Source of the DNA: an uncultured Peptococcaceae bacterium
GTDB lineage: Bacteria > Bacillota > Dehalobacteriia > UBA4068
Direction: 5' to 3'
Length of the DNA stretch: 8,239 nt
Assembly (NCBI GenBank): GCA_947307285.1
Contig: CAMZIS010000042.1
Coordinates: 1 to 8,239, forward strand
Shown: positions 1 to 6,769 of the stretch, piece after piece
Position numbering within the stretch: the stretch's first letter is position 1
Layout: each line of letters opens with the position of its first letter
Made by a program: the position numbers and the translations under genes
The notes under the pieces: generated by a model
What the model saw: the letters and a program-made list of their open reading frames with translations, nothing else
What the model was told of the DNA's origin: nothing
Database searches by the model: none

Positions 1-562
1 GCTCCACGTCGCCGCTTTGGATATGGCCGTTGAACCATTTCCATTCCAGCTCTTTGCAGGAATCCAGGTTGTCCGGCCCGATCTTTACCAGCTCCCAGCC
101 GGGGCAGGCCCGCTCGAACTGGCGCAGATGGTTGCGCTTGGCATTGTACTTGTGCCCGGAAAGAGTGGCCAGGTCTTCCCGATAATAGACGTAGTTTGCA
201 CCGGGCGGAAATTCTTTGAATTCGAACCGGCCCGGCCAGGCAGTTTCGTAAAGGGCTTTTGCTTCCTCATAGACCTCGGCCATTGAGAAAGGCTGGCCGT
301 TTTCGCTGCAGAGACTGATCAGGCTTTCCGTAGCCTGCAGCAGCGTTTCGTCATCCGGCGTGATGGGTACCAGATAAAATGGAGGCTGCAAGTAGTCGCT
401 GCGGATCACCAGAGCGCTGCCGGCCTCACTTACCAGGTAGGGGTCCCAGTTGCGCCACATATATAGATTGTTGAAATCGTAGGTGCCCAAGCGGTATTCC
501 CGTCCGGCCAGCGCGCGCTCGAACAAAGGGCGGTCTTCGATAACTATAGGTCTGAAATCCAT
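1..562 (-). CDS. DUF2156 family protein (phosphatidylglycerol lysyltransferase C-terminal-like), C-terminus cut off
   Basis: The gene reads leftward from ATG at 562 and has no stop before the window edge, so 187 N-terminal residues are visible. The protein starts MDFRPIVIEDRPLFERAL and contains EDLATLSGHKYNAKRNHLRQF-like residues around 130-150. A Glu-Asp-Leu, then Leu-x-Gly, then Lys-x-x-x-Lys-Arg-Asn-His pattern of this kind is typical of the DUF2156 / LPG_synthase_C family, which has a double GNAT-like fold. Known relatives transfer aminoacyl groups to lipids, but many stand-alone members have no assigned substrate. No membrane segment is visible in this part, so a soluble enzyme is inferred. 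The start is supported by GGAGG at 573-569, seven bases upstream. It is transcribed divergently from lgt. Family assignment is fairly secure; function is not. Confidence 0.8.
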   Translation of the reverse strand, partial: MDFRPIVIEDRPLFERALAGREYRLGTYDFNNLYMWRNWDPYLVSEAGSALVIRSDYLQPPFYLVPITPDDETLLQATESLISLCSENGQPFSMAEVYEEAKALYETAWPGRFEFKEFPPGANYVYYREDLATLSGHKYNAKRNHLRQFERACPGWELVKIGPDNLDSCKELEWKWFNGHIQSGDVE

Positions 563-580
563 TCTTATCCTCCGTTCCAC

Positions 581-589
581 AGTATAGCA
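581..589 (-). promoter_or_regulatory. Extended -10 promoter element for the DUF2156 gene
   Basis: Read on the minus strand the bases are TGCTATACT, an extended -10 (TG-n-TATACT). No good -35 hexamer lies 16-18 bases upstream. Predicted transcription would begin near 574, almost on top of the GGAGG site, giving a leader of only about a dozen bases. Inferred from sequence only. Confidence 0.4.
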
Positions 590-629
590 GAATTTTTGGC
601 CGTACGCTATATGAAAATTTGCCTGTTTA

Positions 630-638
630 TGCTATAAT
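630..638 (+). promoter_or_regulatory. lgt: Extended -10 promoter element for lgt
   Basis: TGCTATAAT is a perfect extended -10 (TG-n-TATAAT) about 33 bases before the lgt GTG start. The -35 region is poor, as is common for extended -10 promoters. It faces away from the similar element of the divergent gene, the two hexamers being about 45 bases apart. Inferred from sequence only. Confidence 0.5.
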
Positions 639-670
639 TGCTGCATCATCAGGAAAGGTGAGCTTCGACC

Positions 671-1477
671 GTGTTTTTGACTATCGACCCCATCGCTTTT
701 ACCGTGGGCCCGCTGACCGTGCGTTGGTACGGCGTGGTCATCAGCCTGTGCCTGTTGCTGTCCGTGCTGCTGTGCTGTCATGAAGCCAAACGGCAGCAGC
801 TGGAAGAGGACTATATCCTGGATATCCTGCTGCTGGCTCTGCCTTTGGCCATCCTGGGCGCCCGGGCCTGGTACGTCATCTTCCATTGGGATATGTACCG
901 GGGCGGCTCTCTGCTGGACCTGCTGGCCATCTGGCGCGGGGGCAGCGCCATCCAGGGCGGCCTCATCGTGGCTTTCCTGGTCATCTATCTGTATTGCCGT
1001 CATAAGGGCCTGCGCTTTTTGCAGATGATGGATATCATATCCCTGGGACTTATTTTAGGCCAGTCTCTGGGCCGCTGGGCCAATTTCTTCAACGCCGAAG
1101 CCTACGGTCCGGTGATCGAAGAAGGCTCTTCCTGGATGTGGGTGCCCTTCAAGGTCTGGGCGGAAGGAGCCTGGCATCACCCCACCTTTTTCTATGAGTT
1201 CGTCTGGGACCTGCTGGCCTTCGTGGTGCTGGTGATCGTCATGCGCCGCCTCCACCGTTACGGCGGCGTGTTCGCCGGCTATCTTATCCTCTATTGCCTG
1301 GGCCGGGGCCTGATCGAGCCTCTGCGCCAGGACCAGCTGCAGGCCGGCGGCATCCCGGTCACCATGATCGTCTGCGCCGTGGGCGTCATCGCCGGCATAT
1401 TGCTGCTGCTGTATATACGCAAACAGCCCAAGGTAGACGTCTATAACCCCTTCCGTCCGGTGCCCCGCCGCCGCTGA
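671..1477 (+). CDS. lgt: Prolipoprotein diacylglyceryl transferase
   Basis: Integral membrane enzyme that moves diacylglycerol from phosphatidylglycerol onto the lipobox cysteine of prolipoproteins, the first step of lipoprotein maturation. The protein has 268 residues, normal for the family. Visible hallmarks are VRWYGVVIS (17-25), GARAWYVIF (63-71), an IWRGG...GG loop (87-97), the Lgt signature GRWANFFNAEAYG (134-146) and GRGLIEPLRQ (211-220). Several hydrophobic segments are seen (about 20-36, 50-70, 94-108, 120-133, 178-191, 199-214, 229-248), followed by a basic tail ending PRRR. The start is GTG at 671, preceded by an AGGAAAGGTGA purine stretch at 651-661. Residue 95 is Gln where many Lgt proteins have the His equivalent to E. 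coli His103. It appears monocistronic: a promoter lies upstream and a terminator 17 bases after the stop. Confidence 0.96.
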   Translation: MFLTIDPIAFTVGPLTVRWYGVVISLCLLLSVLLCCHEAKRQQLEEDYILDILLLALPLAILGARAWYVIFHWDMYRGGSLLDLLAIWRGGSAIQGGLIVAFLVIYLYCRHKGLRFLQMMDIISLGLILGQSLGRWANFFNAEAYGPVIEEGSSWMWVPFKVWAEGAWHHPTFFYEFVWDLLAFVVLVIVMRRLHRYGGVFAGYLILYCLGRGLIEPLRQDQLQAGGIPVTMIVCAVGVIAGILLLLYIRKQPKVDVYNPFRPVPRRR

Positions 1478-1493
1478 AGTAAATTGCAAACAG

Positions 1494-1524
1494 AAAAGCC
1501 CTGTCCGCATGGACAGGGCTTTTT
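1494..1524. terminator. Bidirectional intrinsic terminator between lgt and the moeA operon
   Basis: A perfect 13-bp inverted repeat (1494-1506 with 1511-1523) has a GCAT loop. The stem is GC-rich in the middle, with an A run at the left end and a T run at the right end, so it can terminate transcription from either side. It sits 17 bases after the lgt stop and 18 bases after the stop of the converging MoeA-fusion gene. Confidence 0.92.
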
Positions 1525-1541
1525 GTGTGGATACAGATATC

Positions 1542-3452
1542 TCAGATATAGACGATCTCGCCGCAGCGGTCCCAGCCGTAGCCGCCCAGTTCAGCCAGGC
1601 GCTGATGGAACTCGTCGCTGCGCAGCAATTCCAGGAAGTGCTGGGTCAAGGGCAGGTCCAGGAAACGCACGGGGATAGCGAAGTCGTATTCCTCGGGCCC
1701 CACTTCCACAAAGTCCAGGTTCAGGGCGCGGGCGGCGGACATGATGCCCATGCCGCAGTCGGCGCTGTCGGAATTGACGGCGGCAGCCACTGCCATATGA
1801 GTGGCGGCTTCCCGCTCGTAGCCGTTGATCTCCTCGGGCGCGATGCCCTGTTTTTTCATGAGATAATCCAGCAGTACCCGGGTGCCGGCGCCCCGCTGGC
1901 GGTTGACGTAGCGGCAGCGGGTCAGATCGGACACGCTGGTGATGTTCAGAGGATTGCCGGGTTTGACGATGAAGCCCTGGATGCGGTTGACGCCCTTGAT
2001 CAGAGCCATTTTTTCATTGGGGAACAAACGCTGCAGATAGCTTACGTTATAGACGCCGGTGTCCTCATCCAGCAGGTGGGTGGGAGCCAGATGGGCCTCG
2101 CCCCGGCCCAGGGCCATGAGACCGCCCATGGAGCCCACGTGAGTGCTGGACAGGAAGCAGCCGGGGAAACGGTTGGGCATGATATCGGCCAGCACGTCCA
2201 GTATAAGGTCGTGGCTGCCGATGGCCACCAGCGTGTTCTCTATTTCCTTCAGGGGCCGGTAGAGGCTGATATCCACCTGGTCGCCGGCCTCCACGCCTTC
2301 GGAGTTCTGGGGGATCAGGCAGAAGCCGTCAGCCCGCACCAGCGACATGGCGGCGCCGGCACCGCGGGCCAGAGGCGAGGCCACCAGCTTGTCTCCCACC
2401 CGGCCTACCTTGACGCGGACGTATTCCAGATGCTTCAAAGAGCTGACCAGGCGCTTGGAGATGACGGCCCGGGCCCGGTCGCCGCTTTGCACGGCGGAGA
2501 TGCCGGTGAACAGCTGCAGCACCGGGGCGGCGAATTCGGTAAAGTCGATATAGGCGGAAACGGGATAGCCCGGCAGCCCGATGACCGGCTTGCCGCGGAC
2601 GATGGCCAGGATCACCGGCTTGCCCGGCTTGATGGCCACGCCGTGGACCAGCACCTCGCCCAGCTCCCGCAGGACGTGAACGGTAAAGTCCTCGGTGCCG
2701 GCGGAGGAGCCGGCGTTGACGATGACCATATCGTGGCCGTCCACCGCCTTGTCTACGGTGTCCCGCAGCAGCTCGTAATCGTCGGGCAGGATGTCGAAGC
2801 GGTCCGGCGCGCCGCCTGCCTCACTGACCAGGGCGGCGAACATGCGGCTGTTGGATTCGATGATATCGCCTTCGTCCGGTTCCTTGTCAGGCTCGATGAT
2901 CTCGGTGCCGGTGGGGATGATGGCAACGCTGGGCCGGGCCAGCACTTCTATTTCAGTGATGCCGCCGGATAGCAGCACGCCCACGTCGATGGGACGGATG
3001 CGGTGGCGGCCGGGCAGCAGCATCTCGCCGGCCACGATATCTTCGCCGATGGGACGGATATGCTGCCAGGGATTGGCGGAGGCGATGATCTGTACCCGCT
3101 CGTCGTCCAGCACGATCACGTCCTCGGCCATGATCACCGCGTCATAGGGAGGATGGATGGGGTCGCCGGTGTCCACCACTCGGAAATCTTCATTTTTTAC
3201 CAGGGTCAGCGGCGCCGTTTCCCGGGCGGAGGCCGTTTTCTCCGCCGTGACGGCGATGCCGTCCATGGCGGCGGCGTTGAACAGGGGAGAGCAGCAGCGG
3301 GCATAGACCGCAGCCGCGGTGACCCGTCCCAAAGCCTCGGCGGTGGGGACGGTTTCGAACTTGGGCTGGATCAGCGGCTTGACCGCAGCTAAATATTGAG
3401 CCTTCGCTTCTTCGATGGGGGTGTTGTTCAGATACAGATTTCGCTTTGCCAT
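1542..3452 (-). CDS. moeA: MoeA-type molybdopterin molybdenumtransferase fused to a C-terminal PBP-like substrate-binding domain
   Basis: A 636-residue protein against about 410 for plain MoeA. Residues 1-400 are a full MoeA: AAMDGIAV (61-68, equivalent to SxxDGYA), IPTGTE (179-184), a NAGSSAGTEDF loop (246-256), KPGKPV (275-280) and GLPGYPVSA (292-300). Residues 405-636 look like a periplasmic-binding-protein-like domain (PBP_like type), starting at IGSHDLILDVLADI and including RGAGTRVLLDYLMKKQGI (520-537). MoeA inserts molybdate or tungstate into adenylylated molybdopterin. The extra lobe probably binds a small ligand, perhaps the oxyanion or a pterin, but this is inference. There is no signal peptide, so it should be cytoplasmic. 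The start at 3452 is fixed by AGGAG at 3462-3458 and by MAKRNLYLNN, five residues before the first MoeA helix. The frame stays open further upstream only by chance. It lies 17 bases after moeA, in the same operon. Confidence 0.93.
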   Translation of the reverse strand: MAKRNLYLNNTPIEEAKAQYLAAVKPLIQPKFETVPTAEALGRVTAAAVYARCCSPLFNAAAMDGIAVTAEKTASARETAPLTLVKNEDFRVVDTGDPIHPPYDAVIMAEDVIVLDDERVQIIASANPWQHIRPIGEDIVAGEMLLPGRHRIRPIDVGVLLSGGITEIEVLARPSVAIIPTGTEIIEPDKEPDEGDIIESNSRMFAALVSEAGGAPDRFDILPDDYELLRDTVDKAVDGHDMVIVNAGSSAGTEDFTVHVLRELGEVLVHGVAIKPGKPVILAIVRGKPVIGLPGYPVSAYIDFTEFAAPVLQLFTGISAVQSGDRARAVISKRLVSSLKHLEYVRVKVGRVGDKLVASPLARGAGAAMSLVRADGFCLIPQNSEGVEAGDQVDISLYRPLKEIENTLVAIGSHDLILDVLADIMPNRFPGCFLSSTHVGSMGGLMALGRGEAHLAPTHLLDEDTGVYNVSYLQRLFPNEKMALIKGVNRIQGFIVKPGNPLNITSVSDLTRCRYVNRQRGAGTRVLLDYLMKKQGIAPEEINGYEREAATHMAVAAAVNSDSADCGMGIMSAARALNLDFVEVGPEEYDFAIPVRFLDLPLTQHFLELLRSDEFHQRLAELGGYGWDRCGEIVYI

Positions 3453-3469
3453 ATTTGCTCCTTTTACTG

Positions 3470-4699
3470 TTAATACAGGTATACCAGCACCTGTTCGCCG
3501 GCGGACAGGCCTTCCCGGTTGCGTTCCAGCACGAAAAACCCGTCCGCGGCGGCCAGAGCGCTGATCAGGCCGGAACGGTAGAATACCGGCTCCGCCAGCC
3601 AGCCCTCGGACGTAAGCTGCAGACGTACGGGCTGATAGGTCTCCCGGCCGGGGGAGCCCATCACGTTGCGGTCGAGCTTTGCCACCATAGGCCGTCGGAC
3701 TGTCTGTCCGGTAGCCTGCCGCCACCAGTCAAGCAGCACGCTGTCGAAGACGATCATGGCCGATACCGGATGGCCGGGCAGACCGATGAACAGGGTGCCG
3801 CTTTCGTCGTCCCAGCCGATGATGGTGGGTTTGCCCGGCTTGACGGCCAGTCCGTGGCTGAGGATGCCGGGGGAGGAGATGCTGTCGATGACCCGTTCCG
3901 TCATATCCTTGACGCCCTGGGAGCTGCCGCCGGAGACCACCACCACGTCGTTTTCCGCCATGGCCTGCTTTAAGGCCTCACGCAGGCGTTCCTCCACGTC
4001 GGGTATGATGCCGGTGGCCGTGACCCGGAAGCCGGCCTGAGTTGCCATGGCGGCCACGGCGTTGCTGTTGATATCGCGGACCTGGCCCGTTTCCAGCTTT
4101 TCCCGGCCGGGCGGTACGATCTCGTCCCCGGTGGAAAAAACGGCGATCTTCGGGCCTTCCCAGACCTTGACCTGTTCCTTGCCGATGGCGGCCAGCACGC
4201 CGATATCCGAGGGGCGCAGCTTGCAGCCTGCTTCCAGTACGTTCTGACCGGCCTTGATGTCTTCTCCACGCCAGATCACGTTGCGGCCGGGGCTGACCGC
4301 GTCGGCAACGGCCACGCTGTCGGCGAAACGGTCGCAGTATTCCACCATGACTACGGCGTCCGCGCCCGGTGGCAGCATGCCGCCGGTGGGCACGTAAGCG
4401 CATTCTCCGTGGCGGATGGAGCAGGGCGCCGGTTTGCCCATTTCCACTTCGCCAACTATCTTCAAAAAGCAGGGCAGGCTCTCTCCCGCGCCGGCGGTAT
4501 CGTCGGCCAGCACGGCGTAGCCGTCCACTGTGGAGCGATCGAAGCCGGGCACGTCTTCCGGAGCGGCGGCCGCTTCCGCCAGGGTGGCGCCCAGGGCCTG
4601 GGCCAGAGGCTTAACGGTCACACGGGGCAAAACTCCGCGGCTTGCGTCTTTGATCTTAGTTATAGCGTCGGCTACGGTATCGACTTGCAGCAGTTCCAT
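3470..4699 (-). CDS. moeA: Molybdopterin molybdenumtransferase MoeA
   Basis: A 409-residue protein, the normal length for MoeA. It catalyses insertion of molybdate (or tungstate) into molybdopterin with hydrolysis of the adenylylated intermediate made by Mog. Visible motifs are VPGFDRSTVDGYAV (50-63, including the conserved Asp-Gly), PTGGMLPPGADAVV (104-117), FSTGDEI (188-194), the SGGSSQGVKDM loop (256-266), KPGKP (287-291) and GLPGHPVSA (306-314). The chosen start at 4699 gives MELLQVDTVADA and is preceded by AGGAG at 4710-4706, six bases away. An in-frame ATG at 4783 would add 28 unrelated residues and lies inside the promoter region. It is the first gene of the minus-strand operon and is followed by a MoeA paralogue carrying an extra domain, so the two may differ in metal choice or regulation (inference). 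Confidence 0.96.
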   Translation of the reverse strand: MELLQVDTVADAITKIKDASRGVLPRVTVKPLAQALGATLAEAAAAPEDVPGFDRSTVDGYAVLADDTAGAGESLPCFLKIVGEVEMGKPAPCSIRHGECAYVPTGGMLPPGADAVVMVEYCDRFADSVAVADAVSPGRNVIWRGEDIKAGQNVLEAGCKLRPSDIGVLAAIGKEQVKVWEGPKIAVFSTGDEIVPPGREKLETGQVRDINSNAVAAMATQAGFRVTATGIIPDVEERLREALKQAMAENDVVVVSGGSSQGVKDMTERVIDSISSPGILSHGLAVKPGKPTIIGWDDESGTLFIGLPGHPVSAMIVFDSVLLDWWRQATGQTVRRPMVAKLDRNVMGSPGRETYQPVRLQLTSEGWLAEPVFYRSGLISALAAADGFFVLERNREGLSAGEQVLVYLY

Positions 4700-4749
4700 T
4701 GTGTTCTCCTGTGTTTGATAATATGACAAGCGGGGCGTACTGTCCGTGC

Positions 4750-4778
4750 TTGCCAAATCATAGAGGTTGATATATACT
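4750..4778 (+). promoter_or_regulatory. moaC: Probable sigma-70-type promoter of the moaC operon
   Basis: TTGCCA (4750-4755), a 17-bp spacer and TATACT (4773-4778) match the consensus at five of six positions in each hexamer. The expected transcription start is near 4785, about 49 bases before the moaC ATG. A second ATATACT copy lies at 4787-4793, giving an alternative TTGATA-N15-TATACT pair. Confidence 0.6.
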
Positions 4779-4800
4779 AACAAGGAATATACTTTATCAA
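4771..4800 (-). promoter_or_regulatory. moeA: Probable promoter of the moeA operon (minus strand)
   Basis: On the minus strand TTGATA (4800-4795) is followed after 18 bases by TATATA (4776-4771). With 17-bp spacing the -10 would read GTATAT. Transcription would start near 4764, leaving a leader of about 65 bases. The -10 overlaps the -10 of the opposing moaC promoter. A weaker alternative is TTGTTA (4783-4778) with TATGAT (4762-4757) at a short 15-bp spacing. Confidence 0.45.
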
Positions 4801-4833
4801 GTCTGTTTATTCCTGCCGAAAGGGCGAGGCGAT

Positions 4834-5316
4834 ATGGAAAAAAAACTAAATCATTTTAATGAATCCGGCGAGGCCCATATGGTCGACGTGGGCGCAAAAG
4901 CCGTAACGGAACGGGAGGCCCGGGCCTCCGGTTTCATCAAGATGCAGCCCGAGACCTTCGATATAGTGCGGCAAGGCACCGCAAAAAAGGGCGACGTGCT
5001 GGGTGTGGCAAGGCTGGCCGGCATCATGGCGGTCAAGCGCACGCCGGAGCTGATACCTCTGGCTCATCCCATTTCCATTTCCGGCTGCAGCTTGGATTTT
5101 ATACTCGACGAAGAAGAAAACCGAATCCAGGCCGTGTGCACGGTGCGCATCGCCGACCGCACCGGCGTGGAGATGGAGGCGCTGACCGGCGTGTCCGTGG
5201 CCCTGTTGACTATCTACGACATGCTCAAGGCTGTGGACCGGGGCATGGAGATCACTGATATCGGACTGCAGATGAAAAGCGGCGGCAAAAGCGGCCTCTA
5301 CATCCGCAAGGCATAG
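4834..5316 (+). CDS. moaC: Cyclic pyranopterin monophosphate synthase MoaC
   Basis: A 160-residue protein, typical of MoaC. It converts the 3',8-cyclo-GTP product of MoaA to cyclic pyranopterin monophosphate. Hallmarks are NESGEAHMVDVGAKA (9-23), KGDVLGVARLAGIMAVKRT (52-70), LIPLAHP (73-79), DRTGVEMEALTGVSVALLTI (108-127), YDMLKAV (128-134) and the C-terminal KSGGKSG (148-154). Lys52 and Lys132 match E. coli catalytic Lys51 and Lys131. Position 77 is Ala where LIPLCHP is usual. The start ATG at 4834 has a GAGG-like site at 4824-4830 and fits the family N-terminus. It is the first gene of the plus-strand operon; the next gene begins 30 bases after its stop. Confidence 0.97.
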   Translation: MEKKLNHFNESGEAHMVDVGAKAVTEREARASGFIKMQPETFDIVRQGTAKKGDVLGVARLAGIMAVKRTPELIPLAHPISISGCSLDFILDEEENRIQAVCTVRIADRTGVEMEALTGVSVALLTIYDMLKAVDRGMEITDIGLQMKSGGKSGLYIRKA

Positions 5317-5346
5317 GAGAACAATAAGGAGAAACCAGGATAACCC

Positions 5347-6330
5347 ATGATAGACAGTTTTGGCAGGAACATCGATTATGTGCGGCTGTCGGTGACCGAC
5401 CGCTGTAATCTGCGTTGTTTGTACTGCATGCCCGAAGGCGGCGTGGAGCAGCTGACCCACCTGCAGATCATGCGTTTTGAGGAAATGCTGCGCCTGTGCC
5501 GGGTCCTCAGCGGCCTGGGCGTCAGAAAATTCAAAGTCTCCGGCGGCGAGCCGCTGGTGCGCCGCGGCGTGAACGATTTCATCGCCGACCTGAAAAGTCT
5601 GCCCGGTGTAGAGCAGGTCACTTTGACCACCAACGGCATTTTGCTGCGGGAAAATCTGGAGCAGCTGAAACGGGCCGGCATCGACGGCATCAACATCAGT
5701 CTGGACACACTCAACGAATTCACCTTCCGGGAGCTGACCCGCAACGGCGATATCGACAGCGTCCTGGACGGGCTGCAGGCCGCTCTGGCTGCGAAGATCT
5801 GCCCCATCAAGATCAACGCTCTGCTGCTGAAGGGCAAGAACGACAACGAACTGGAGAACCTGGCTGCGCTATCCCGGGACATGGAGGTCAGCGTGCGCTT
5901 CATCGAGCTGATGCCCATCGGTCTGGGCACGGTCTACGAACCGGTCAGCGGCGAGGAAGTGCTGCGGCGGCTCACGGCAGCCTACGGCGAGCCCGAGGAA
6001 TACGACCGGCCCATGGGCAACGGCCCGGCAAAATACTATTCCTTCCCCGGCTTCAAGGGCAAGATCGGCCTCATCGACGCCATCAGTCATTCTTTCTGCA
6101 GCAGCTGCAACCGGGTACGCATGACCTCCGACGGCTGGCTTAAGCTGTGCCTGCAATACGATATCGGCGTCGATCTGCTGACGCCCCTGCGCGCAGGCGC
6201 GTCCGACGCCGAGCTGCAGGAGCTGATCTCTCAGACTATAGCCAAAAAGCCGGAAAAGCACGTCTTTGATCAGGAAAAGGGCAAGATAGACAACCGCGAG
6301 ATCAAGAATATGAACTCAATAGGAGGATAA
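5347..6330 (+). CDS. moaA: GTP 3',8-cyclase MoaA (radical SAM)
   Basis: A 327-residue radical SAM enzyme that performs the first step of molybdopterin synthesis, cyclising GTP to 3',8-cyclo-GTP. The N-terminal [4Fe-4S] site is C20-x3-C24-x2-C27 (TDRCNLRCLYCMP). The SAM-binding KVSGGEPL is at 63-70 and TTNGILL at 94-100. The second, substrate-binding cluster is C251, C254 and C268, in FCSSCNR...LKLC. The protein ends in the double glycine (326-327) that this family needs for activity. AGGAGAAACCAGGA upstream of ATG 5347 serves as the ribosome-binding region. The codons of the Gly-Gly tail (GGA GGA) also form the ribosome-binding site of the next gene, which starts 2 bases after the stop. Confidence 0.97.
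   Translation: MIDSFGRNIDYVRLSVTDRCNLRCLYCMPEGGVEQLTHLQIMRFEEMLRLCRVLSGLGVRKFKVSGGEPLVRRGVNDFIADLKSLPGVEQVTLTTNGILLRENLEQLKRAGIDGINISLDTLNEFTFRELTRNGDIDSVLDGLQAALAAKICPIKINALLLKGKNDNELENLAALSRDMEVSVRFIELMPIGLGTVYEPVSGEEVLRRLTAAYGEPEEYDRPMGNGPAKYYSFPGFKGKIGLIDAISHSFCSSCNRVRMTSDGWLKLCLQYDIGVDLLTPLRAGASDAELQELISQTIAKKPEKHVFDQEKGKIDNREIKNMNSIGG
6322..6327 (+). promoter_or_regulatory. Ribosome-binding site embedded in the moaA Gly-Gly codons
   Basis: GGAGGA encodes the last two residues of MoaA and lies five bases before the ATG of the MOSC gene at 6333. This fixes that start and implies tight translational coupling of the two genes. Confidence 0.75.
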
Positions 6331-6332
6331 AC

Positions 6333-6767
6333 ATGGGCAGGATCACCGCCATTTGTGTCAGCGAACGCAAGGGCACCCAGAAGCATTACGTGGAACAGGC
6401 TGAGCTCAGGGTGGATCACGGCATCGTGGGCGACGCCCACGCCGGCAACTGGCACCGTCAGGTCAGCCTGCTGAACAAGGAAAAGATCGACGACTTCCGG
6501 GCCCGGGGCGCCAAAGTGAACGACGGCGCTTTCGGCGAAAACATCATCGTGGAAGGCATCGATTTTAAAACGCTGCCTATCGGCACCCGCTATCGCAGCG
6601 GCGACGTGCTGCTGGAAATGACCCAGATCGGCAAGGAATGCCATTCCCACTGCGCCATCTACGCCGCCATGGGCGACTGCATAATGCCGCGGGAAGGCGT
6701 GTTCTGCAAGGTGCTGCAGGGCGGGACGCTCCGGGTGGGCGACTATCTGGAAATAACGGAGGAATAA
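6333..6767 (+). CDS. Stand-alone MOSC domain protein
   Basis: A 144-residue protein made of one MOSC domain. Visible features are ITAICVSERKGTQK (4-17), VDHGIVGDAHAG (27-38), HRQVSLLN (41-48), GAFGENIIVEG (65-75), LPIGTRYRSGDVLLEMTQIG (81-100) and a Cys/His-rich stretch KECHSHCAIYAAMGDC (101-116). Cys103, Cys107, Cys116 and Cys125 are present. MOSC domains occur in molybdenum cofactor sulfurases and related proteins, where a conserved cysteine is thought to carry persulfide or bind cofactor. This small form lacks the NifS-like partner domain. It sits between moaA and mog, so a late role in cofactor handling is likely but its exact reaction is unknown. Its final Glu-Glu-stop codons (GAG GAA TAA) overlap the site that serves mog. 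Confidence 0.9.
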   Translation: MGRITAICVSERKGTQKHYVEQAELRVDHGIVGDAHAGNWHRQVSLLNKEKIDDFRARGAKVNDGAFGENIIVEGIDFKTLPIGTRYRSGDVLLEMTQIGKECHSHCAIYAAMGDCIMPREGVFCKVLQGGTLRVGDYLEITEE

Positions 6768-6769
6768 AA

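Noticed and set aside
1509..2972. A 487-residue open frame on the plus strand opposite the MoeA-fusion gene
   Set aside because: It lies entirely antisense to a clear MoeA domain protein. Its composition (rich in His, Gln, Gly, Ala, Asp) is what the complement of G+C-rich codons gives. It also begins inside the terminator hairpin.
3453..3725. N-terminal extension of the MoeA fusion (91 more codons upstream)
   Set aside because: The extension overlaps the end of the upstream moeA in another frame and has no MoeA homology. The internal ATG at 3452 has a good AGGAG site and the expected N-terminus.
4700..4783. 28-residue N-terminal extension of moeA from ATG 4783
   Set aside because: It would start inside the promoter region and upstream of the expected transcript start. 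The ATG at 4699 has its own AGGAG site and gives the usual length.
4700..4833. Molybdenum-cofactor riboswitch in the moaC or moeA leaders
   Set aside because: The likely leaders are only about 50 and 65 bases long, too short for the known multi-stem Moco motif, and no such structure could be traced.
5376..5930. 184-residue minus-strand open frame within moaA
   Set aside because: It is antisense to an unmistakable radical SAM gene, is rich in Ser/Arg as expected for a complement frame, and has no ribosome-binding site or recognisable motif.
6638..6769. 44-codon upstream extension of mog
   Set aside because: It overlaps the MOSC gene in another frame, is Arg/Gly-rich, and MogA homology begins only at the ATG at 6770, which has a strong ribosome-binding site.
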